Part shown: positions 55,441 through 64,000 of the stretch, piece after piece | Layout of the letters: each line of letters opens with the position of its first letter | How positions within the stretch are numbered: position 1 is the stretch's first letter | NCBI GenBank assembly: GCA_951812925.1 | Contig: OX638370.1 | Location: 43,713,948-43,777,947, forward strand | DNA: 64,000 bases | Origin: Calliopum simillimum | Taxonomy: Eukaryota; Arthropoda; Insecta; Diptera; Lauxaniidae | Direction: 5' to 3' | Notes under the pieces: model-generated | What the model saw: the letters and a program-made list of their open reading frames with translations, nothing else | Databases searched by the model: none | Told to the model about the DNA's origin: nothing | Translations under genes and position numbers: made by a program

Positions 55441-55449
55441 TGCATTTCT

Positions 55450-55586
55450 ACTCATTTTTATACCCTACACCCAGGGTATATTCACTTTGTCCTTCCGTTT
55501 GTAACGCAGAGAAGGAGGCGTGGCAGGTATGGAAAAGTATATATATCAGCGTCACCTCCTGAGTCGATATAGCCATGTCCGTCTGT

Positions 55587-55618
<32 letters not shown>

Positions 55619-56330
55619 GTAACGGCTGTGTGTGGAAATACATTTTTTGGAAAAACTGAGCAAGATAATTCAATGAAATTTGATACACTGCCTTCGTCAC
55701 TAAAGTTAGCTCGGGGGATTGAAAATGAGCAAAATCGGTCAACGGACACGCCTACCGCCCATACAAGAAATATATTCAAAATGTGATAATAAGAGCATTA
55801 TTTGCAATAACAGAAGCAAAATACACATAAGTACTAGAGATAGTAAGTACAAGCTTTGAGCAAAAACTAGGCAACATCGGACTAGAGGGCGTGGCACCTC
55901 CCATATAAAAAAAGTTTCAAAATGTTATACTGAAAGCGTTTTTTGAGATAATCCAACTTAACTTCACTCAAATACTAAGAGCATTAATTGCAAACTCTGA
56001 GCAAAAAGTAGGACTAGGACTAGAGGGCGTGGCACCTCCCATATGAGCGAAAGTTTGAAAATGCTATACTGAAAGATTTTTTTTAAGAAACATTAACCGA
56101 ACTTTACTCTAACACTCAGAACAATAAATGCAAGCTCTAGGCAAATTCTAGGTAAACTCGGAGAGGGCGTGGCACTCCCTCCTAGAGGTTACGGAAGAAT
56201 TCAACAATTTATACGTACATTGTATAGTATTCATCAACTAAATGTTTAATAATATACGAGTACTTGAAATGCAGTGTAGGGTATTTAGTTTTTGGTCAGG
56301 CCAAAGATACCACCCTTACTAGTTTTTACT
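55450..56330 (-). repeat. Family A repeat, near-complete, with (CTGG)n expansion
   Basis: It runs from TACCCTACACCCAGGGTATA through the GAGTCGATATAGCCATGTCC block, then about three GTGGCACCTCCCATATAA units, to the outer end at 56276-56330 (TTTTGGTCAGGCCAAAGATA, CCACCCTTACTAGTTTTT). At 55585-55619 the CTGTCTGG word has expanded into about eight CTGG units. Of the copies here it shows both ends most clearly and gives a full length of about 880 bases. Confidence 0.75.
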
Positions 56331-56334
56331 TTCT

Positions 56335-58555
56335 ATTAAAAAATTTAATTTTTGCGTACTATATTAATCAATATAAAAAAACGAAAATAGGCAGTACCAA
56401 TGTATTTTTCGATGCTGAATCGGAATCCAGCCTCCAAATTTCTCTATCTTTTCTGGATTTGAGGTACTCTAACCTAAAATTTTGGCATGTACGGTTTTTT
56501 CACCACTTTTGAGGTTATATAACAAGGTTTGTGTTCGTCAAAAAACACGATAAGGTTTTTAAAAAACTATTCTTTTCCTCCAAAACTCGTTTTGATTTAT
56601 ATTGATATCTCTTTATACAGTCAGTTATCAACACCAACTTCGCCGTACTTATGCCAAATGAACAGACCAACTTCTTTGACCTGAAAGGTTTGGCATACCT
56701 ATTTGAAAGGTATGATTCTTAGGGTTGAAATTCCTCTGCCTCTGGAAACTTTTTTTCTTTTTTCATTGTCTTGTTTCCACAAAAAATATTTTGGAAGATC
56801 TAGAAAGAAGGTCATTAAGCACTTTTATTAACCTTACTACTAAAAAATTAGTTTACATATAGAACTTTTTACCAAATAGCAGAAAAATTACTCTGTGCTA
56901 ATAGCCTAATTTACAAATTTTCGAAATTTGAAAATCGGTTAAAAAGTGTCCAAGCTATGGGCAATTTTGTGATGCCGTGTTTCTCATTTCAATGTTTTGA
57001 AATGTTCAAGAAATCATAAATTTCAAACTGTTAAACATTTTGCATTGATTTTGGATTTATATGAAAGATTATTTTGATTTTTTTTTTGCTGGAAAAATAT
57101 TTTGAAGCGTTTTTGCATAATTTAAGTGGAAAATTATTAAATTTAGAACTTTTTACCGAATACAAAAAAACTTGAAAAAATTTCCAATACTGTTCTGAAC
57201 ATAAAATCGGTTAAAAAATGTCCAAAGTTTGGACAATTGTGTGAATCAGTGTTTGTTATTAAGTATTTGCACATAGTTTCACTTTTTTAAAACCTCCAAA
57301 ATCCCAAAATAAAATTTGTTTTTGGAGTCGCCCTTGTCTTAATTGTACAAAAAGTATGGGCTGAAATACCACCCTAACTGAAATATATCACATTGTGTGT
57401 GCAAAATTTATTAAATCAAAAAATAAAAATGCAAATTAAAATTAAAATTTATGAATTCAATCGAATTAAATGTATAATCAAATCGTTAAAATTGATGTAA
57501 TTTGTATTGTGCATAGCAAAAAGAACATCAAGAATATGTAACCCATATTAAAACACAACATCTTTATTGTAGATTCTACATGCACATATGTATTATTTAT
57601 TAAAATTTAATTGTTTGTATTATTTCCCGTAAATATTCTCGGAAAACAATGAATCACATAAAACAGATTTTCCCGCATTTATTAAAAAAGTAGTTAAGTA
57701 TTGTATCTTTTATTAAGACCTACTTATAACGTATTGAATATGAATTATTTACTTAGTTAAAGCAAATATGACAAAACAGAAACTTAAGATACAACAAAAT
57801 GTGAATGACTAGAATATATAACTAAAAGCACAAATTCAGATACTATACAAACATATGTTAACTTAAAAGTGCCAATTTTTGGAAATAGCAAAAAGTTGTT
57901 AAATGCAAATATGTATATCATCAAAACAAATGCTATGGAGAGCAAAATTTTACTAGAGGAAACTTTAGCAATATGGTACATACAATTGTATCGACGGATG
58001 ATTTCAAAATGAATTCAATGAGGCATTTAAATTTCAGTTACGTTATATTGAATATCACTAAGAAATTGATGATTCGACCCCAAATTGCCTTAAATCCATA
58101 ATCAACTAAGAACTCTACAATACCAAGTGCTAAAAATGACAAAAACATTATTCTTATGTTTTTAAACCTCTAGTTCCCAGGGAAGCCTGTAGGCAGCCTA
58201 ATTTGAAAAATTCCATAAATCGCATTTTATGATTTTAGTAGCTGATTTTCTGCACTCATAAAGGAAAATTCCTATTCTTTTAAATAAAAATTCCTATTCT
58301 TTTAAGTAAAAACAGTTGCGTAAAGCTGCAATACGTACGAAACCCGTAATTGTAAGCCAAAGTTGAAATTTTGTGAAGAAGTGAAAAATTAATTATTTTG
58401 TATTTTGGGCTAGAAACCGAAATTTTTTAAAAATAGTTCTTGTGCTCCATAAGAATTAAAAAAATTATGGTATGTAGCTATTTTTTTGTGCTATAAGAAA
58501 AATAATTAATTTCATAAAATAACGTTTTTACTTTCCCCTCATTCGTCTCAAAGCG
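56335..58555. other. AT-rich intergenic sequence, nothing recognised
   Basis: About 2.2 kb. Words near 56395-56450 (TTTTTCGATGCTGAATCGGA) resemble 1030-1065 and 5735-5770, a diffuse repeat. No exon, RNA gene or inverted repeat was noticed. Confidence 0.45.
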
Positions 58556-58557
58556 TA

Positions 58558-60077
58558 GGGGAGATGTGTGTACCTTGGTCCGCTTTTCATTTTTTTCAAT
58601 GTGCTGGATTTTCCAAAAAAGTTTCTTTAGTTTTTTGATTAAGTTATATTCATACAATGCTTGCAGCATCAAATGACGTGACAATGATATTTCTATATCT
58701 TACCATTGAGTAGAAATGTTACTTTTCTGTTCCAACCTCAAACGGTCCAAGGTACACTATGCAAGTGTACCTTGGACCTACAAAAATAGAAGATAATAGA
58801 TTTTATATAGGTAATAAATTATAAAAGAACCATTTATTATGCAATCAAAAGTAACATTTTTTTCAATAAAAATAAAAAATTAATCATAAATAAAAATTTT
58901 AACCCAAAAAAATCTGTTTGGAAAAAAACAATTGATGAAGCAAACACCGGTTGTAAATAAATACATAAACCACGTAAATAACAATAATAATAACAATAAT
59001 ATTCTATTGATAGGCGATTAAGCCTTCTTGGTTGCCCGTCGAAAAAGGCTCACTAGTCTATATGCATAGGTTCAAGGTACACACAGACATCATGTTTTAA
59101 AAACTGTCAACTACCCTAACATCTATTAATGAAAATACATCTAAAACACACTTTAAGCTTAAAACAATAACTAAACTTCCTTCCTGATGTTGTAAAACTT
59201 AAATATTTCAAGTAAGTTTCTCACAAAACTTTTTGTAGTTTACACCAAAAACTAATTTTTACACACCCAAAACATCGGAATGTGTGGAAAATTCCATAGA
59301 AGAACATTATCGTACATGTGCAGCTTTTTTTTTTTTTTTTTTTAACTATTGAAGGGGGAATCTTCGAAAGATACTGCTAAGCAGCATACACGATTCATAC
59401 TGATTACTGGTTTACCACATTCGGGACCAACGCACGGATATTAATCTTAATATGCCGGCTCGCAAAACATGTACAGAGTACATGCAATGTAGATATATAC
59501 ATAAGTTTGTATAGAAAATGGTACTCAGTTCTACACAAACAAATATATATAAATACATGTTCAGTATGCCTACGTTGTTAAACCCTAACTTCATTTTGTG
59601 TCACTGCCCTTTTAGTGCCAAGCGGTACCGCCAATCAGGGCATTTCTTCGCTAGGCAGGGCTAGAGCAATTAGGCTCTAATTCTTAATTTCTGTTGTTGC
59701 TGTCTTATCTGTTGAGTTGCTCATCTCGTCTCAGTTGCTGCATAATCGTTGATATCACGTGATTAATTTGATCCCAGGAGTCCTTGCCTAACAGCATGTG
59801 TCGAACAATACTGGTGCAGGTAACCTCTTCACCCGTTATATTCTGTAGTACTTGTCTGGCCGCATTGAACCTTACGCACCTTGTTAATACGTGGTTGGCG
59901 TTTTCTACAGCTTCTTCACAAAACATGCAAAAAGGATCGTTCACGTGCTTGTACTTGTATAAATACTCTCTGAAACAGCCATGTCCAGTAAGAAACTGAG
60001 TGAGGTAGTTGCAGCTGTTGAGTGGCAAACGGCACACGGACCGAGGTACACTCGGACCAAGGTACACACATCTCCCC
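58558..60077. mobile_element. TIR element copy 2, with nested LINE fragment
   Basis: Same 25-base terminal repeats (GGGGAGATGTGTGTACCTTG onward) and TA flanks (58556-58557 and 60078-60079) as at 42766-43646. Internal words, including the TTGCCCGTCGAAAAAG block, are shared along the whole length. Without the nested insertion it would be about 829 bases. Confidence 0.88.
59326..60009 (-). mobile_element. 5'-truncated R1-like LINE fragment
   Basis: On the minus strand the fragment ends in an 18-base poly(A) (T-run 59326-59343) and is flanked by TGCAGCT on both sides (59319-59325 and 60010-60016). It lies inside TIR element copy 2; copy 1 has an uninterrupted counterpart (GTGCAACTGATGAGTGG near 43578). 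The frame 59705-60009 gives NYLTQFLTGHGCFREYL and CMFCEEAVENANHVLTRC, the CCHC block at the end of R1-type ORF2. The first 19 residues of the longer open frame come from the TIR element and are not LINE. Confidence 0.8.
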
Positions 60078-60079
60078 TA

Positions 60080-62200
60080 CCGTGTCTGTAGGCCTTCTTG
60101 GAATACAAAGCATAAAAATGTTGTAACGGTCACTATATATTTTTTTTGTCCTATTTGAATTTTTTACCTATTTTCACTTAAATCTTGTGGGCCACGAAAC
60201 TCTAGTCGTATCTTTAGCTGTATATAATAACAAATCCCACATATGGTGCTTAACATTGTTTGATTTCGAGGGATTTTCGTATATCCTCTAGGTATATCTG
60301 CAGCTATAGATGGAGTTCATTCGCGATCGTGGCTATCCCCATTTTCCAAGCACTTTCAGATATAAAAGACCAATGTAAAACAAGAGAAAATCTTTTTAAC
60401 AGAAATTTGTAGCTCCGTCGATCGGGCATTAACGAAAGAGTAAAAGTTTAGGCAATATTATTAAAAACTAAAAACTTCTGTGGTAAGTGAACTCTTTTGT
60501 TATGGCAGAGAGTTGTCTTCACGGCAAAGGCTGCAAATCATATCCTTATACAGATGAATCAACAATACAGGAAACTTATATAAGAGTTTTGTTCACTTTA
60601 ATTTTGGGTTCAGGTCTCACAAACACTGTGTTCCTTTAAGAATTAGGATATGGAACAAGCTCCTGGTACAGAGGTCTTACATAGTGTATGAAAAATGTCG
60701 ATGCAAAACCATAGTTTTTGCCCGTAATTTTTTAACTCTCACGTATACATAGATGGAGTGCCAATAGCCTGATTACATATCTGAAGCACAATTTTAATGC
60801 AGAAAAAATAGTATGCAAGTGTCCCAGCGAATATGTGTGCCTCCGGGAGCTAATTTTATGTGACCAGCAAAAAAAAAAAAAATACAAGATCTCTATATCA
60901 AAAACTAATTTTGCAGCCCCCTGAATTTTTCCACCTTCTTAAGCGTGCTGCCTGGGGTGGTGGGAACTAGAGGGTTAAGCTTTTAAGCGCATGTATAAAA
61001 TAAGCTTTTATCTTTTAAAATTTCAAACAATTTTTTTGACAATAAATAAAATTCTTTTGTTAAACCAGAAATCTTCTCCTATCTATGAATAACTTAAGTC
61101 GTAAGCCACCTAGCCACTTCTAAAAAAAGTAGTTCAAAGTCAGTAAGGCATTTGACTCACAGCTTAGCTTTATTCTGGTTTGATACCTCCAGTAGTAAAT
61201 AGAAATTGAAACAAATATGTTTTGACAGTTATACAGCGCTTTAAGCCAAGAGAACAGGTTAATTTAAATTATTCTAACTATGAGAAAAGAAGGGCAAATA
61301 TTTTAATAAAATACCAATGAAATGTTGTTTGAAACATTTGAACAACGAACCTACTCAAATCTTATACAAAGAATGATATTGCTTAACTTTTTAGAATCTA
61401 GACCAACGAATGATCATAGAACTATTGAAATAAGTTAACGATAATTTATTTTAATTTGTGAATTTGAATTCGCATTGTTGTTTTATTTTTTTTTTTTTTA
61501 ATTTTCAGTGTACGGAAAATGGATCTTATTTGAAGTGGTGTAAATTTTTACCGCCATCTCATGGAAACAGAGTTAAGACAGTTGTCCATATGAGTAAAAG
61601 AGAACGGATTTGGGACCAATCCAAGCAAAACTGAGCTTGTTTTATTAACAAGAAAGTAAATATGATCACCGTTTGAAAGCTTATATTCGCGTTTGATAAA
61701 AATATTGATATGTACTTAAAAGTCCAAAAATACGTTCTTTTTGAAAATAATAGTCGAAAATTCATTCTTAATAAATATTGATTAGTATTTTAGTATTATG
61801 TAGTTATTATAGTTCTTACAGCAAACAGCTCAGGTGTGTTTTTGACGTCATTATTTCATAAATTATAACCTTATTTGAGAACTTCTATAAGCAGCTGTCG
61901 GGCAATCAATCAATTAATGTAGTACTTATGCATTGCATATATCAACTTAAATTTGAATACACTGTCATTATGCTTTCACTCAAAGTGATAAATAAATTAA
62001 TTATATTCACGTTAATCAAATTGAATAATTGATTCACATACATATTTATATAAAAATAGATACATAGGTATCAGTCACATTAACTCAAAATTATCGACAA
62101 TGATTTTAATTTAATTGTAACCCTTCTATCACAAGCAACGTATCTCAACTAATACTCGTTACTTCTTAGTAAACTCTAAGAGAATTGAATTGTTTTAACT
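60080..62200. other. Intergenic region with promoter-like and exon-like scraps
   Basis: TATAAAAG at 60361 in a good TATA context is followed 120 bases later by a donor-like CTGTGGTAAGTG (60480). At 61490-61508 a pyrimidine tract ending TTTTCAG precedes an open stretch 61509-61634 reading CTENGSYLKWCKFLPP and ending in TGA. These could be two exons of one gene, but I recognise no family and chance is possible. Confidence 0.3.
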
Positions 62201-62310
62201 ATGAAGGTAGTTGACACGGGGAAAAAATATGATGTGGTTAGAACTTCTTATTCAGAACTGTATTCCAATATGCTTCAATCTTCTCAAAATTGTTTATTAT
62301 TAAGCTCAGA
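62201..62310 (+). CDS. Possible first exon of an unknown gene
   Basis: From an ATG at 62201 the frame reads MKVVDTGKKYDVVRTSYSEL and YSNMLQSSQNCLLLSS, then meets GTAAGTAC at 62311, a strong donor. A stop (TAA) overlaps the donor if unspliced. Codon use looks more gene-like than the surroundings. No following exon was found before the window end. No homology is recognised, so this is a candidate only. Confidence 0.25.
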
Positions 62311-62319
62311 GTAAGTACA

Positions 62320-62855
62320 ATTTTTAAAATACATTTTTTTTTTTGGATTTTATTATAAAGCTGACAATCTGTTTTGAAATTCGCAATGCAATAATATTAT
62401 GTACACTGAGGGAAAAATCTTATTAAAATTACCATGTTCGTCGCTATGAATTTTCATGACAAAACTTTTGAAAAATAGTCGTAGTTAAATAATTTTAATT
62501 AGAAGTTGGCAAAAGTTTAAAAAAATACAACTTCTCAATGTGCTGAAAAAAAATTATGACCAGTAGGCTGCTTCGAACAATGAACACCCAAACCCAGGCG
62601 CAAATAATGAAATAGGAAGGAACGTCAATTCACGATATATAATATTTTTTTAACTATTTCGAATGACAAACACAATGTCAAAATCAATACGAACTTTGAC
62701 AGTTTCACGAGCTTACGAGGTTTTCGAGACTTTTGCACGGAATACCCTAAATGTGTATGTGAGATCTCAGGAAGTTTTATATTATTTTTAAATTGTAGTA
62801 CAGTGTTGTTGAGAGAATCTTCGAAAAATGTTCCAAAACGTGCCTTTTTTATTTT
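62320..62855. other. Spacer, nothing recognised
   Basis: The minus-strand frame 62625-63029 runs from this stretch into the family A repeat and has no recognisable domain, so it is not called. Confidence 0.4.
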
Positions 62856-62859
62856 TTTA

Positions 62860-63530
62860 TTAAGATATAGAATATGATGCGGTGTCACGTGCTCTTGTCC
62901 AATTTCACCCTGTTTTTGTTGAGAGCTTACATTTATAGTTCTTAGTGTCTGAGTAAAATTTAGTTCGATTATCTCAAAAAACGCTTTCAGTATAGCGTTT
63001 TGAAGCATTTTCTTACATGAGAAGTCCACGCCCTCTTGTCCGAATTCGCCCAGTTTTTTTTTTTTTTTTTCAGAGCATGCGCTTACAATTTGTAGTATTT
63101 ATGTGTATTTTGGTTGCATTGTCGTTAGAAATATTCATAAAGTTGCATTTTGTATATATTTTTTGTAGGGGCGGTAGGCGTGTCCGTTGATGGATTTCCC
63201 TCCTTTTCAATCCCACGAGCTACCGGAGGCAGTGCACTAAATTTCATTGAACTATCGTGCTCAGTTTTCCAAGAAAATGCGCACACCCAGCCAGCCACCC
63301 AGCCAGACAGACGGACATGGCTTTATCGACTCAGGAGGTGACGCTGATCAAGAATATATATACTTTTCTATATCTGCCACTCAGACGACGGGGCGTGGCA
63401 CCGCCTCTATAAGTAAAACTTTCAAAATGCTATATTGAAAGCGTTTTTTGAGGGAATCCAACCAAGTTTCACTTAGGCAATATGGACAACAAATGCAAGC
63501 TCTAAAAAAAATTTAGGCATTCTCGGGTGG
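62860..63530 (+). repeat. Family A repeat
   Basis: Units with ACGTGCTCTTGTCC and CACGCCCTCTTGTCCGAATT are followed by GTAGGGGCGGTAGGCGTGTC, the ACATGGCTTTATCGACTCAG block and, from 63390, a further GGGCGTGGCACC unit in the opposite sense. Order and content match the other copies. Confidence 0.7.
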
Positions 63531-63583
63531 CAACCTTAAAAATTTATGTTGGATTTCTTAAAAGTTTAATAAAATATTTCAAG

Positions 63584-63968
63584 CAGGACTGCAAACCGGT
63601 TTTGAACTGAACCGGTTTGGTTCGAGCCTTTTTTGTGTTTTGAACCGAACCACGAACCGAACCGTTTTAATTTTGAACTGAACCGAAAACCACGCTAAAA
63701 TTATAGTTCGGTTCAAAATTATAAATTACTTGAGAAGTTTTTGTAAATTGTCCATTAAATTTTACAACGAAAATGCAACTTGCTACTGAAACTTGAATGG
63801 CTGAACCGTAAATTCGCTACAGCATTGACAAAATGCGGAGAGCTTTTATTAAACAATTCGTGTGTTTTGGCTGCCGTTTATTTGGATCCCAGATATCAGA
63901 TTGTGCAGTCAGATATGGAAAAAGATTGTGCAAAAAAACATTTGTTCAATGTTTTTGCGTTAAATTAA
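63584..63968 (+). pseudogene. hAT element start with transposase C-terminal fragment
   Basis: CAGGACTGCAAACCGGTTTT at 63584 has the form of a hAT terminal repeat and is followed by reiterated GAACCGAACC/GGTTCGG words, typical subterminal repeats. At about 63779 the plus strand reads LLLNNSCVLAAVYLDPRYQI, the hAT block around YLDPRY. Between the two only about 190 bases remain, so most of the transposase is deleted. The frame stops at 63968 and the window ends soon after. Confidence 0.6.
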
Positions 63969-64000
63969 AAATTCATGGAAATAAGTTTGGAAGAATCTTC

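Noticed and set aside
59705..60067. 120-residue frame as one LINE protein
   Set aside because: Its first 19 codons lie in the surrounding TIR element and beyond the TGCAGCT duplication; only the rest is LINE.
60502..60639. 45-codon frame MAESCLHGKGCKSYPYTDES after a TATA box
   Set aside because: It lies beyond a strong donor site at 60484 and has no homology or signal peptide; insufficient evidence for a gene.
62625..63029. 134-residue minus-strand frame
   Set aside because: Half of it lies in the family A repeat; no motif, signal or splice context.
63610..63700. GGTTCGAGCC word as a tRNA T-loop
   Set aside because: It is part of reiterated GGTTCGGTTC hAT subterminal repeats; no cloverleaf forms. 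No other tRNA or rRNA was found in the window.

Overview
The window is nuclear DNA of an insect, most likely a higher fly. It is AT-rich, its genes carry short GT-AG introns, and the transposon families and a C-type lysozyme all fit Diptera. It is about 64 kb of gene-poor, repeat-rich sequence. I find six host genes: a three-exon BORCS7 orthologue (9019-12005, minus), a tiny secreted cysteine peptide (16094-16291, plus), a C-type lysozyme (18368-18832, minus), a four-exon MFSD6-type transporter (24111-29836, minus), and two copies of a gene for one identical cationic six-cysteine secreted peptide (43840-44034 and 54012-54206, plus). Two further stretches (62201-62310 and 61509-61634) look like possible exons, without homology support.

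Layout. 1-9000: no gene; dispersed repeats, a 78-bp TTAA hairpin, two long fold-back elements and a TA-flanked MITE. 9000-12000: BORCS7, with MITEs in its introns. 12000-18000: repeats, a hAT remnant, the 65-residue peptide gene with TATA box and poly(A) signal, and two more fold-backs. 18300-18930: lysozyme with promoter. 18930-24100: repeats, a TIR element and a broken PIF/Harbinger transposase. 24100-29840: the transporter, whose 3.9-kb third intron holds a palindrome of about 1.9 kb. 30270-33650: a hAT-type MITE and three broken Tc1/mariner-type transposases. 33653-42073: an 8.4-kb Gypsy/errantivirus-type LTR retrotransposon with gag, broken pol and env on the minus strand. Its LTRs differ at one base by my reading, and it splits a Tc1 remnant with a TAAA duplication. 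42530-54320: the duplicated peptide genes, separated by a fold-back carrying a piggyBac-like MITE and by a TA-flanked TIR element carrying an apparently intact two-ORF LINE. 54370-64000: fold-back, tandem-unit repeats, a second copy of the TIR element with a nested R1-like LINE fragment, and the start of a hAT element at the window edge.

How it fits together. Lysozyme, the cationic peptide pair and perhaps the 65-residue peptide are secreted products that would suit defence or digestion; that grouping is inference from signal peptides, charge and cysteines. BORCS7 and the transporter are unrelated housekeeping-type genes. The rest records layered transposition. Several insertions can be ordered because a duplicate or the opposite palindrome arm preserves the empty site: the TA element in peptide copy 1 (copy 2 is empty), the piggyBac-like MITE in one arm of a palindrome (the other arm is empty), and the LTR element in the Tc1 remnant.
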